This document shows, piece after piece, positions 27,559-38,449 of a DNA stretch of 64,000 nt (position 1 is the first letter of the stretch; each line of letters opens with the position of its first letter). The notes beneath the pieces are model-generated. The model was given only the letters and a program-made list of their open reading frames with translations. It ran no database searches and was not told the origin of the DNA. A program made the translations under genes and the position numbers. Source of the DNA: Onthophagus taurus (Eukaryota; Arthropoda; Insecta; Coleoptera; Scarabaeidae); assembly GCF_036711975.1 (NCBI RefSeq), contig NC_091976.1, forward strand, positions 10,912,001 through 10,976,000, written 5' to 3'.

Positions 27559-29437
27559 GGATATGAAATTAATCTCTATAAACCTTATCGCTTTTGACTC
27601 AAGAAACCAAAAATAAAATACAAATAATAAAATCCGGAAAGAAAGTAAAATTAGTACACAATAAATTATCATCAGCTGATGTAAATATAATTGTGGGACA
27701 CCCAAAATAAGTGTAAACAAAAAATAAATAAGCCCGTAACGTCCAAGCGATAAGTTAACAAAACTTCAAAAAAAAAGGTATATATCTTAATACATTTAAA
27801 GCGGTGATAATAACAAAAATATATACATATATATTGAGTTGAAGACTCTTAATCAAAAAAAGTATGAATTAATTAATCATTAAATCAAAAACACGAAGAA
27901 TTAAATCTTTCTCTTATAGTTACTAATCCTGAATTGCGCCAAGACGCGTCCGACGTCCAAAAGGTTATGTTTGGTTAGGTTTTACTTGCGTAGACCCTTT
28001 GCGCAGCTTCGTATCCCTCTCTCTTTCTTCGGAAGGAACCGAACGTAGAAAACGGAAATTAAGATGGCTGCTCTCAGGAAATGTATACCACGAGGTCGAA
28101 ACCTCCACGAAGACGATGATTGGTTGACGCAAGGTTGGATTCGATACTTTACGACGGAAAACCTCTTGCTCGAAGATATATATATATAAATATATATTAG
28201 AGAAGTTTATAATAAGACGCAAAAATAAAAAGCCTAAAGGGAAAACAAAAATTAAAATCCGAAATATGAACAAAAACCCTTACCCCAAAAATAAACAATG
28301 CAAAACCCCAATTACGACAATAACAAAGCGTTTTACCTGACGATCTATAACGGCTTCACGTGATGGGTGAAATAAACCACGAATAAATTCGAAAAAACTA
28401 TCCGATGAAACACGCCAACAGGTGCCAAAATAAATGAGTATAAGAGCCAATCCGGAAAATCCGCAAACGAAGATCTTGCCAAAACACCAATGCAAAACTC
28501 TTCTAAGACACTCTTATCTCAAAAACGTGTTATCAGCCCATTTAAAATCAGACGCCTCAATCGAACCCAAAGGCACAACGGTTCGAAGACGACTGGTTAA
28601 ACCGCTTGTAACCACGAAAACAATATCTAAACGGAAATAAATCCCCCCACCCCAATCAATCATAACATAATAAAAATCACTAAAAATGCATCGAATCTTA
28701 CGTCAAACCAACTATAGATGGTGTTAAATTATGAAAACAATGAAATTACGAAAAATGAAAATAAAAACCGCTACAATACATGTTTTCCCAGAAATAGCGA
28801 TCTTTTATCTTACCATACGTTTTCGCGAAACCTAAATGCCCCCCGCTTAGCGGATCGTCATGGCAAGACAGGAGAATATCAGGTTTCATTTTCCAGGGTA
28901 CAACTAAAGCTTTAGAGTTGAAATTAGGAGAAAAATATTTTTTATAGAGAACGTTATTTTCTAAAATATAGCTACGCGTCTTTTTCACTAATTTTGATTC
29001 GTGTGAATCTGGTGTCGTAAGAGCGTTAATTAATTTTGATGCTTCTGGGTCTTCTTGCTGTAATTTTGAAATGTCTTCTAAAGATAGCATAAACACAGGG
29101 ATTTCGTTCGCATCTATCGTATCTGGCGGTAGTACGGGATTCCGGGATAAACTATCGGCATCCAATGTTTTTTGCCGGATTTGTGAACAACCTCGAATGA
29201 ATAGTCTTGTAATTTTATTATCCAGCGCATTAATCGCGAAGATGGATCTTTGGTTTTATGCAACCGGCAAAGTGCGTGATGATCAGTCACGATTTTGAAA
29301 TGCTTTCCCCATAAATAATGCCTAAAATAATTTATCGCCCAAACTATAGCCAAGCATTTTTTCTCGGTAGTGTTGTATCGCGTTTCTGCGTCTGTTAAAC
29401 GTCGTGAAGCATACGCAACCGGGTGCGCTGCATCTTT
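27559..29437 (-). repeat. Left arm of large inverted duplication
   Basis: Reads on the minus strand as gypsy A RNase H/integrase (29437-28776) followed by an LTR-like element B (from 28775, starting TGTAGCGG). The same order occurs on the plus strand from 31060 on, with about 98-99% identity by eye. Both arms share the same RNase H/integrase frameshift (near 29160 and 31325), so the duplication came after that mutation. Confidence 0.85.
28776..29437 (-). pseudogene. Gypsy A RNase H to integrase N-terminus, inverted copy
   Basis: Carries AIVWAINYFRHYLWGK, TDHHALCRLHKTKDPSSRLM, DADSLSRNP and LSGGHLGFAKTYGKIKDRYF, the RNase H tether and the HH part of the integrase zinc domain. A one-base shift lies between KSGKKH and DADSLSRNP. 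It stops where element B is inserted. Confidence 0.85.
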
Positions 29438-29517
29438 ATGGTGTTGTAATAATACGATCTATTCGGGGTGAACGGTCAAATAAGCACAGGAACAACTTTT
29501 TACAATTTGCTAATATA

Positions 29518-29547
29518 TTTCGGTTGTCGAATTACAACCTTCATCAG
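29518..29547 (-). ncRNA. Hammerhead-ribozyme-like motif in Penelope-like element
   Basis: Minus strand: CTGATGA, then A, then a 6-bp stem GGTTGT/ACAACC with loop AATTCG, then GAAA. This is the conserved hammerhead core order reported in Penelope-like elements. One extra A sits between the core and stem II, and stems I and III are weak by eye, so activity is uncertain. Confidence 0.45.
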
Positions 29548-30278
29548 AGCGAATTTACATTTGCTGTTAAAGAGAAAAAAATTTTCTTAAAATGGTAGAA
29601 GTTTTACAAAATAAGTTGAAAAACTTACTTGTTTATGAAGTGGATAAACCAAAAACGTTAACACATTACATAGAAATTATTGCGTTTAATTAAATTAAAA
29701 TGTGGAATTAAAAGTTAAAATCATTGAGACGAACGAGTTACACGTTATAATTTTACTTTCGTTTTATTCTTTTGATTCTGAAATTCTAGTTTTATTTGAA
29801 CAAAACTGGAATACGCACAGCGCTGCGTTAAAATATAAAGACAAAACTGTAATTGAAATTCAAAATTTAAAATTCAAATTGATGATAAAAGTTAACATAA
29901 CAAAATTTCGAGTAACCCCAGCGATACAAATTCACAATCTACACACAATTTTAGTTGTTTAAATTAAATAACAATTTTAAAAATATTAAATTTGTTAAAA
30001 AGTTAATCATTAAGTGTAGGAAAAATTTTATATAAACAGAAAAAACAAAATGTCTAGGGGGCCAGTCTATACTTGCTTTTGTCATTAGAAATGATGTAAG
30101 CATAAATGTTGCTTAAGGATTGTGTATCAGTTTTGAAGTTAATTGAGTCATCAGTGTAGTTAATGTAAAGAACTTCTAAGAGATTTCTGTTATGATAGTT
30201 CTTTTCAATGTCCAAAACTTTGACATTATCAAAGTCAAATTTATGTCCTGTGTCTGTGGTATGTTGTGAGGATTTGAA

Positions 30279-31059
30279 CTACCTACAATCGCTTTTGTGT
30301 TTCGAAATCCTACTTTTTAGCCACTGATTGGTTTGCCCAATGTATTTGCCATTGTATTCCAGACACGAAATGCAATAGATAACATCTGATTTTAATAGTG
30401 GATCAGTGCTGTCCTTGATTTTAGTGAAATATTTCTGCAATTTGTTATCATAACAATCCACAACTTTGATGTTGTTAATATTCTTAAAGACTTTTTTAAT
30501 TTTTCCCGTAAGTTCATTCACGTAAGGAATTAAAAATCTCAAATTTTCATCAAGAAAACTCCGATCACTAATATGCATTATTCTATGTTTCATTGTTGCT
30601 ATCTTGTGGCCAAAGGTGTGGTTTGAATGAAAGTTTAAATATCTGCCAGAATAAGTAGGCTTTCTATACCAATCAAAAACGATCGAGTTATCCACGTTTC
30701 TGATGACTTTAGTGTCAAGAAAGGGTAACCCCCCGTCGACTTCGTGATCAACTGTGAATTGTATGCTAGGGTAGAACCTGTTAAATTGATTTAAAATTGC
30801 AACTGCATCGTCTTTGTGGACACCCAAAATTAGATCCTCTACATATTTTTTGATGAAATTAATTCTGAAGTTAGTGTTATTTTTCTTTAAAATGTTGTCA
30901 ATGACGTGGTCCATCACTATCAGAGCCAGTATCGAAGAGATTTTGGAGCCCATAGGGGTTCTTTCAATTTGACGGTAGATTGTTCCATTAAAAGTAAAGA
31001 CTGAAGCTTCAAAGATTAATTTCAAACCCAACAAAAACGTATCTTTATCCCTGATAGAG
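30279..31059 (-). pseudogene. Penelope-like reverse transcriptase with GIY-YIG endonuclease, partial
   Basis: Reverse transcriptase blocks TPMGSKISSILALIVMD, GLPFLDTKVI and WYRKPTYSGRYLNFHSNHTF are typical of Penelope-like elements. The C-terminal NGKYIGQTNQWLKSRISKHK is the GIY-YIG nuclease start (here KYIG). An in-frame TAG at 30279-30281 cuts the frame; coding similarity (SSQHTTDTGHKFDFDNVKVL) continues to about 30060. The usual catalytic DD of the reverse transcriptase reads YVEDLI, so one Asp is Glu. It is inactive. Confidence 0.85.
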
Positions 31060-31711
31060 CGCACCCGGTTGTGTATGCTTCACGACGTTTAACAGACGCA
31101 GAAACGCGATACAACACTATCGAGAAAAAATGCTTGGCTATAGTTTGGGCGATAAATTATTTTAGGCATTATTTATGGGGAAAGGATTTCAAAATCGTGA
31201 CTGATCATCACGCACTTTGCCGGTTGCATAAAACCAAAGATCCATCTTCGCGATTAATGCGCTGGATAATAAAATTACAAGACTATTCATTCGAGGTTGT
31301 TCACAAATCCGGCAAAAAACATTGGATGCCGATAGTTTATCCCGGAATCCCGTACTACCGCCAGATACGATAGATGCGAACGAAATTCCAGTGTTTATGC
31401 TATCTTTAGAAGACATTTCAAAATTACAGCAAGAAGACCCAGAAGCATCAAAATTAATTAACGCTCTTACGACACCAGATTCACACGAATCAAAATTAGT
31501 GAAAAAGACGCGTAGCTATATTTTAGAAAATAACGTTCTCTATAAAAAATATTTTTCTCCTAATTTCAACTCTAAAGCTTTAGTTGTACCCTGGAAAATG
31601 AAACCTGATATTCACCTGTCTTGCCATGACGATCCGCTAAGCGGGGGGCATTTAGGTTTCGCGAAAACGTATGGTAAGATAAAAGATCGCTATTTCTGGG
31701 AAAACATGTAT
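31060..31711 (+). pseudogene. Gypsy A RNase H to integrase N-terminus, direct copy (right arm)
   Basis: Begins at the point where the left arm ends (PVVYASRRLTDAETRY) and carries the same RNase H and HH-domain blocks and the same frameshift near 31325. Integrase coding stops at 31711, where element B begins, and resumes at 43047 with the CC part of the zinc domain (CISCQRKKNP). This shows that everything from 31712 to 43046 was inserted into the integrase gene. Confidence 0.85.
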
Positions 31712-32110
31712 TGTAGCGGTTTTTATTTTCATTTTTCGTAATTTCATTGTTTTCATAATTTAACACCATCTATAGTTGGTTTGACGTAAGATTCGATGCA
31801 TTTTTAGTGATTTTTATTATGTTATGATTGATTGGGGTGGGGGGATTTATTTCCGTTTAGATATTGTTTTCGTGGTTACAAGCGGTTTAACCAGTCGTCT
31901 TCGAACCGTTGTGCCTTTGGGTTCGATTGAGGCGTCTGATTTTAAATGGGCTGATAACACGTTTTTGAGATAAGAGTGTCTTAGAAGAGTTTTGCATTGG
32001 TGTTTTGGCAAGATCTTCGTTTGCGGATTTTCCGGATTGGCTCTTATATTCATTTATTTTGGCACCTGTTGGCTTGTTTCATCGGATAGTTTTTTTCGGA
32101 TTTATTCGTG

Positions 32111-32350
32111 AGTTATGGAGCATCATCTATGCTAAATTCCTAGAAATAAAGGAAGAATGTCGCACCACCAGACATCTCATTAGAGAAGGGGTTAGCGATA
32201 AGCATTTGTTATAAAACACCTCGACGCCGTTTTAAGTTAAGTTAGTTTTAGTCCGTCGCATGTCGCTGTCGTTTGAATAAAAATAAATTAATAAATTAGT
32301 TTAAAGTTTCTTTTTTTAAAAACTTTGGTTTTGTTGAAAGAACCTTAACT
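32111..32350 (+). repeat. 5' LTR of errantivirus-like provirus
   Basis: 240 bp. It differs from the 3' LTR at two positions by eye. A primer-binding-type sequence GGCGCAGTCAGTAGGATT follows directly. Confidence 0.92.
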
Positions 32351-32800
32351 GGCGCAGTCAGTAGGATTATTTCGTGTCAACAGTGCTCGAAACTAATCGA
32401 AGAAAATTGGGACTGGTGAATTTTAATTCTTAGTGACGCGAACCTACACGAGTGAAAGTGATCTGTAACGGAAGCTAACCCAAGGGTCCAGACCTCAAAT
32501 TGGTACGACTCAACCACAAGGGAGAAGCCGTTCTGCTTGTACCCGTACATCCCGAAGTGTTCTCAAAGAAGTACACAACATCCCGGCCAGAGTATCAACC
32601 TGTACCAGAGCCAACACCGAAAAGAAAACGAAACAAAGCAACAACCGCAAGAGAGAAGAATGAAAATTTTAGCGTAAGTAGTTTTAAGATTATTGTTAAG
32701 TGATTTTGTACTATTGTCCTCATTTATCTTTGTAAAACTGCTATCTAAATTCGTTATTAAGGTATCTTTTCCCGACCAATTTGTTTTTCTAAATCTTACA

Positions 32801-34084
32801 ATGGCTTTAAATCAACCAATACAACCAGCTAGAGCTGTTAATCCCTGTTCAGTAATTTCTACTACAGAAGTTAACGTAATTCCAAAATTTACCGGAAACC
32901 CCATAATATTACCCCTTTATATTGATCTATGTGAACATTTAATTCATCGCTATCGTGATCAACTCAATCCACAAAATTTTATTAACGTCTATCTTGTTGA
33001 CATATGTAAAAGTCGACTCGAGGGAGAACCACTAGAATTAGTTTGTTCTCGAGGTTTAAATAGTTGGGATGAGATAAAGGCGTGTTTGCAATTAAACTAT
33101 ACCGATCAAAGGTCCGAAACTTGTCTTTTGGCTGATTTATTAAACATAAAAACCGGCTCTAATGAGAATCCATATAGTTTGGGTGATAGAATTAAAAATG
33201 CGTTGAATCTATTACTCACGTCCATAAGGTTAATAAACGATGTTAATATGCGTACCGTCAAAACAAATCTATACAAAGAACAGTCCTTACAGACGTACTT
33301 GCGTTGTCTAATGGATTATGGAGAGTTAGGAAGATCCATCAGAGCTAAAAATCCCCAAACTCTTGAAGCTGCACAGGCCTATGTGATGGAAGAAATGAAC
33401 TGGATGTATTTATGCGGTAAACAAGGTCAATTGAATCGAAACCACATTCCGAAACCTAATATCGTTACACCTCGTCAAGATCTAAATGTTTTACCAGAGA
33501 AACCTAAACAAAAACCACAATATTTACCGATGCAGAGTTCGTATTTCCCTCAATATCGACAAATTCAAAATCAATTTTACCCAGTCTCACTTCCGATGCA
33601 AAATGCTAGTTCTTCTTTTTCACCTACACAAGGAACAATTAACGCTGCAAATTCCAACCGTCCACTTTATGTACCAAGCTGGAATCAAAATTTAAATAGA
33701 CCGATCTTCGCAAAATTTGCTCAAAGACCGCATCCAAACTTTGGTCAACCCCGATTGCCACAACCATCATTCATACAGCACCCACAACAAACCTTGCCAA
33801 AGCCTACCCCAATGGACATCGATAAGTCGACAATGACTAGATTCAGACTCAATAAACGTCCTCGTCAAGATTTACATAATATACAGCAGGAAGAAAAAGA
33901 AATTTACTACGACGAAAATACAGGACAATATTATCAACAAATAGATTTCGAGTATCAAGATGAATACGAACAATACACACCTGGAGTAGACGAAAATCTG
34001 GAAATACCTGAACAAGTTGCCCTGGAGCCCGAAACAAATGATGTAAATTTTCAGGTACCGGCCTTGGAATCACCTTCGACTTAA
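32801..34084 (+). CDS. gag: Gag-like protein of errantivirus-like provirus
   Basis: 427 residues from ATG 32801 (MALNQPIQPARAV); the frame upstream lacks an ATG. The first 230 residues (PKFTGNPIILPLYIDLCEHL, RLEGEPLELVCSRGLNSWDE) match the capsid region of errantivirus Gag. The rest is Pro/Gln-rich with an acidic Tyr-rich end (YQDEYEQYTPGVDENLEIP). No CCHC knuckle is present, as is usual for this group. The frame is open throughout. Confidence 0.85.
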   Translation: MALNQPIQPARAVNPCSVISTTEVNVIPKFTGNPIILPLYIDLCEHLIHRYRDQLNPQNFINVYLVDICKSRLEGEPLELVCSRGLNSWDEIKACLQLNYTDQRSETCLLADLLNIKTGSNENPYSLGDRIKNALNLLLTSIRLINDVNMRTVKTNLYKEQSLQTYLRCLMDYGELGRSIRAKNPQTLEAAQAYVMEEMNWMYLCGKQGQLNRNHIPKPNIVTPRQDLNVLPEKPKQKPQYLPMQSSYFPQYRQIQNQFYPVSLPMQNASSSFSPTQGTINAANSNRPLYVPSWNQNLNRPIFAKFAQRPHPNFGQPRLPQPSFIQHPQQTLPKPTPMDIDKSTMTRFRLNKRPRQDLHNIQQEEKEIYYDENTGQYYQQIDFEYQDEYEQYTPGVDENLEIPEQVALEPETNDVNFQVPALESPST

Positions 34085-34128
34085 ACCTACTAGATCTAAA
34101 TAAACTTCCGTACATCATTATCCCAGAA

Positions 34129-34749
34129 TTGGATAATGCAAAATTTTTATTAGATAGTGGAGCAGAAGTTTCTTTTATAAACCCAAATTTAGCAGACAAA
34201 TATTTTTATGAGTATTATTATCAAGAACCATATCAGGTGAAAACAATTCATGGAATTACCAACCACGATTGTAAAATACAAATTCCCGGATTGACGACCT
34301 TCAATGAAATTCATAATCTCTACAATTTTAATGTAATGAAAATTTCAGACAAGTATGATGCCATCTTGGGATCGGATACACTTCATAGTTTGGGAGCGAA
34401 AATCAATTATAAGGACAAGATATTAGAAACAAAAGGTGCCAACATTCCTTTCATATATAATCCTCCTATAATCTCACTACCACCAAGAAGCCGACAGATA
34501 GTAAAAATTCCTGTCACAAAACAACAAGGCGAATTCTTAGTAAACCACATGGAGATTACAAAGAATGTAGAAACACCAAATGCAATAGTATCCGTTCATA
34601 ATTATGAAGCGATAACAGAGGTCGCGAATTTCAACGACTACCCAGTAAGGCTTGCTATAGATCCCATGCAAGTAGACGAATTACCAGAGATAAGACCAGA
34701 AAAAAAAACAGCCATTAACATTACAAGAAATAAGAAGAATTCAATATGA
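34129..34749 (+). CDS. Protease region of errantivirus-like pol
   Basis: The retropepsin active site is FLLDSGAEVSFI near the start, and YDAILGSDTL is the second conserved block. As usual in this group, pol follows gag closely and in another frame; there is no credible ATG here, so expression by frameshifting is expected. The frame closes at 34749 and reverse transcriptase continues in a different frame from about 34781, so one frame break lies between them. Confidence 0.8.
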   Translation: MDNAKFLLDSGAEVSFINPNLADKYFYEYYYQEPYQVKTIHGITNHDCKIQIPGLTTFNEIHNLYNFNVMKISDKYDAILGSDTLHSLGAKINYKDKILETKGANIPFIYNPPIISLPPRSRQIVKIPVTKQQGEFLVNHMEITKNVETPNAIVSVHNYEAITEVANFNDYPVRLAIDPMQVDELPEIRPEKKTAINITRNKKNSI

Positions 34750-34780
34750 CACCATCAAATCTAAACTCAGATTAGACGAC

Positions 34781-35157
34781 TTGAATACCGAAGAAAGATC
34801 CATGATAAAAAATTTGCTTTACCAGTATCCTGACCTTGTACACAGCGATCAAGTTCCACTAACATTTAGTTCAAGCATAAAACATGCAATAAACCTCAAC
34901 GATAACACACCCGTATATCAAAAACCGTACCGACAACCGTATCGTTGTAAAATTGAAACAAAAAACCAAATTAAAAACCTTTTAGATCAACAAATCATCC
35001 GAGAAAGTCAATCACCATGGGCATCCCCGATTTCTCTTGTACCAAAAAAAATTGATAATAGCGGAGAACAAAAATGGCGAATGGTTATCGATTACCGTCG
35101 TTTAAACGAGAAAACTATTAAAGATAGATATCCGCTACCCAATATAAGCGATATATT
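34781..35157 (+). pseudogene. Reverse transcriptase N-terminal part, errantivirus-like pol
   Basis: VYQKPYRQPYRCKIETKNQI, SQSPWASPISLVPKK and WRMVIDYRRLNEKT are the first reverse transcriptase blocks. Coding is cut at 35157 by a poly(A)-tailed insertion and resumes at 36031 after an identical GCGATATATT. Confidence 0.85.
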
Positions 35158-36030
35158 CTTTCAAAAAGAGTGAGGGACCTTTTGTTTTTATTTTGTTCCC
35201 TATACTTCCCTGAGACCGATGCGACCACCGATGACAGCGACGGAGGATGCCCGATGACAGCCCCCATCGCGACCCTGTTTGGTGGACACATGCTCCCTAT
35301 GACACCGGATGGGATAGAGGAGGGGGAACCCGCAAGGATGAAGAGCCCCCTCCTAGCGACGTAAGTCTTTATGTTAATGTCTGAAACAAAAAGTAAATGG
35401 AGTTTTCGATGTATTCTACAATACTTACCTGCAACGGGATGGTGATGTACCGAGATGACAGCGCGGTGAGAGACCTTTTGTTTTTATTTTGTTCCCTATA
35501 CTTCCCTGAGACCGATGCGACCACCGATGACAGCGACGGAGGATGCCCGATGACAGCCCCCATCGCGACCCTGTTTGGTGGACACATGCTCCCTATGACA
35601 CCGGATGGGATAGAGGAGGGGGAACCCGCAAGGATGAAGAGCCCCCTCCTAGCGACGTAAGTCTTTATGTTAATGTCTGAAACAAAAAGTAAATGGAGTT
35701 TTCGATGTATTCTACAATACTTACCTGCAACGGGATGGTGATGTACCGAGATGACAGCGCGGTGAGAGACCTACAGTAAGAGGACGGGGGTGGAGGCACC
35801 CGGTGGAGCTAAAACCAAAGACGACGTCCTAAACGATGATCCCTCCGAAGAAATACCCAGAAGGGTGGTACCGGAGAAGAGAGGGGGGTTTTTTACTGGG
35901 TAGACACTGTGAGTCCCAGACTCCCGGCCGAAACACACCTTACGAACACCTTTAGGCGCCAACAGTAGGCCGGAGTGCGTAAAAGCATTTTTCCCTCCTC
36001 TGCGCAAAAAAAAAAAAAAAAAAAAAAAAA
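35158..36030 (+). mobile_element. Poly(A)-tailed non-LTR insertion with 296-bp tandem repeat
   Basis: Flanked by the duplication AGCGATATATT (35147-35157 and 36030-36040) and ending in about 25 A, the marks of target-primed reverse transcription. Two exact-length 296-bp units start at 35170 and 35466, with a third stub at 35762. A GC-rich 3' part then includes CCCAGACTCCCGGC. I read it as the 3' end of a 5'-truncated LINE, possibly R1-clade-like. The long frames inside the repeats are not supported as genes. Confidence 0.8.
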
Positions 36031-38281
36031 GCGATATATTGGATAGATTAGGCAGAGCTAAATACTTCAGCAGCCTCGACCTTGCTAGTGGTTACCACCA
36101 AATAGAATTGGAAGAGAAGGATAAGAATAAAACAGCATTCATTACTCATGATGGACTATATGAATTCAATCGCATGCCGTTTGGGCTTTGCAACGCTCCA
36201 TCTACATTTCAACGATGTATGAATAACATCCTTCGCGGACTCGATGAGATGTGTCAAGTCTATTTGGATGACATCATTATTTTCTCAAGCTCACTACAAC
36301 AGCATAAAATACATTTGCAGAAGATTTTCGAAAGATTGGCACAACATGGAGTAAAGATTTCCTTGGATAAATGTAATTTTATGAAGAAAACTCTGAATTA
36401 CTTAGGACATGTAATTACCGAAAGTGGAATCAAACCAGATCCGTCGAAAATAGAATGCATAAAGAAATTCCCCATTCCTCGCACGAAAACTCAAATTAAA
36501 TCATTCTTAGAAAAATTACAAAACCTTTAACTAAATTTCTGTCAAAGGACCATCCGAGCGTCATAATCAATGATGAATATAAGGAATGTTTTGAAAAATG
36601 CAAATATCTCCTATGCAATAACCCTATTCTCATATACCCGGATTTCACAAAGCCTTTTATAATAACCAGTGACGCGAGCAATGTTGCTTTAGGCGCGGTC
36701 CTCAGCCAAGGAAAAATAGGAAGTGATAAACCCGTTGCATACTGTTCCCGAACACTATCAAAAAGTGAGTTAAATTATAGCACCATCGAAAAAGAACTCC
36801 TTGGAATAGTATACGCATTAAAACAATTCCGACCTTATGTTTATGGGACTAGATTCACCCTTGTAACCGACCATAAGCCTTTACTGTGGCTACACAACCT
36901 TAAAGACAACAACTTGAAGTTGCAACGTTGGAAGATATATCTTCAGGAATACGATTACCAAATAGTGTATAAAAAGGGAAAGAACAACTCTAATGCAGAC
37001 TCCTTAAGCCGAATTGAAATTAATCATTTGGAAGAAGATAATATCTCAACAAAGGTAAATGTAAATGAAGATGACAACTATAGTCTAAATTCAAACGCAA
37101 ATTCTGACCATGAAGAAACCATACCAATAACGAGAGAAGCAATTGATACTAAAACTAGACAATTCTTTTTCTACACACATAATTTACCTACAGATGTCAC
37201 CATTTCATTAGGATTTCGAAAAATTTATGAGTGTCATGTCAATAGAGATGAAGCTTATGAAGAAATCTTCAGGATCCTAAGAGACTATGGATCCTCAGAT
37301 ACGCAGTGGATATATTGCAACGACGAAATTTATAAATTAATATGTCAAATCTATTTAGATAAATTTAACAAACAAGGCATGAAAATTGTGCGATGCCTAA
37401 GTCGAGTGACTATTATCAGTCCAACAGATCGTGAAAAGCAATTAAAGATAATACAAGAACACCATGAAGGCCTCAAAAATCACAGGGGAATTAAGGAAAC
37501 GTTGAACCGGATTAAGCGAAACTTTTCATGGAAAGGACTTGACCAACAAGTAGCCAAATATATCAATGCATATGAGATTTGTCAATCAGCGAAATACGAT
37601 AGGAATCCTCCTAAACCGCTTTTTCAAATTACGCCCAGCATCCAAAGACCTATGCAACTATTGCACATGGATGTGTATAAATTCAATAACTCTACATATC
37701 TTACTATAATTGATAAATTCAGCAAATTTGGCCAAGCGTATGAAATTGATAGTAAAAATTCGTGTAATATAGCTGATAAATTAATAGAACATTTTTCTAA
37801 ATTCGGAACACCTCAGGAGATTATATGCGACAACGGTAAAGAGTTCAAAAACAAAGTGGTAGAATCATTATTAACGTTATATAAGATTCGTTGTAAATTT
37901 ACGACAGTTGGACATCACGAATCAAATTCCCCCGTTGAAAGGTTTCATTCCACCTTAACGGAACACCTAAGAATACTAAAGCTGCTGTCCAAAGATATTT
38001 CCACAAAAGTTGCCATCAATAGAGCTGTATTGGCGTATAACTCTAGTATTGACCCAAATACGAAACATACACCGTTCGAAATTCTATTTGGAAGAACTAA
38101 CGCGCTCGATCCTATAAATCTAGACTTTGAACGACGCTATATGGAGGACTATGTGAATAGCCACAAGGAATTTACAAAGCTTCTATACGACAATATTAAT
38201 CATAAGACAGAAGAATTAAAACGTAAAACTATTGCAAAAGTGAACATCAAACATACAATTAGGAGCTACCGTATATTTTAG
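36031..38281 (+). pseudogene. Reverse transcriptase, RNase H and integrase, errantivirus-like pol
   Basis: Reverse transcriptase resumes (YFSSLDLASGYHQIELEE, MPFGLCNAPSTFQRCM, catalytic VYLDDIIIF). About 40 bases seem deleted near 36511, with loss of frame. RNase H follows (ITSDASNVALGAVLSQG, YSTIEKELLGIVYALKQFRP, TDHKPLLWLHNL), then NADSLSR, the integrase zinc part (H.G..H.G, C-x2-S in ICQSAKYD) and the catalytic core (LLHMDVYKF, IICDNGKEFKN, NSPVERFHST). The frame ends at 38281, while similarity continues to about 38440 in another frame. Confidence 0.85.
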
Positions 38282-38449
38282 GAATAATACAAAAACCAAA
38301 TGCACTACTCCTTACCAAGGCCCGTATGTGGTTGATGAAATTTTAGATCACGAAAAGGTCAAATTGAAACCCGGCCCTGGAACTAAATTAAAAACAAAAA
38401 CAGCACATATTAAAGAATTAAAAGTACGTGCTTTTCCAGGTACTTCACG

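Larger units (their letters stand above)
29438..31059 (-). mobile_element. Penelope-like retroelement fragment
   Basis: Fills the centre of the inverted duplication. It encodes the C-terminal half of a Penelope-type reverse transcriptase with a GIY-YIG domain on the minus strand, followed by a non-coding 3' part (30060-29438) with a hammerhead-like motif. The 5' part of the reverse transcriptase is missing. Confidence 0.85.

Noticed and set aside
27478..28273. Phe/Ile-rich frames repeated at 41934-42804
   Set aside because: They lie in non-coding element B DNA; the repetition is from the inverted duplication, not from a gene family.
35170..35660. Two identical open frames starting near 35170 and 35397
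   Set aside because: They are copies of the 296-bp tandem unit and have no protein family signature.
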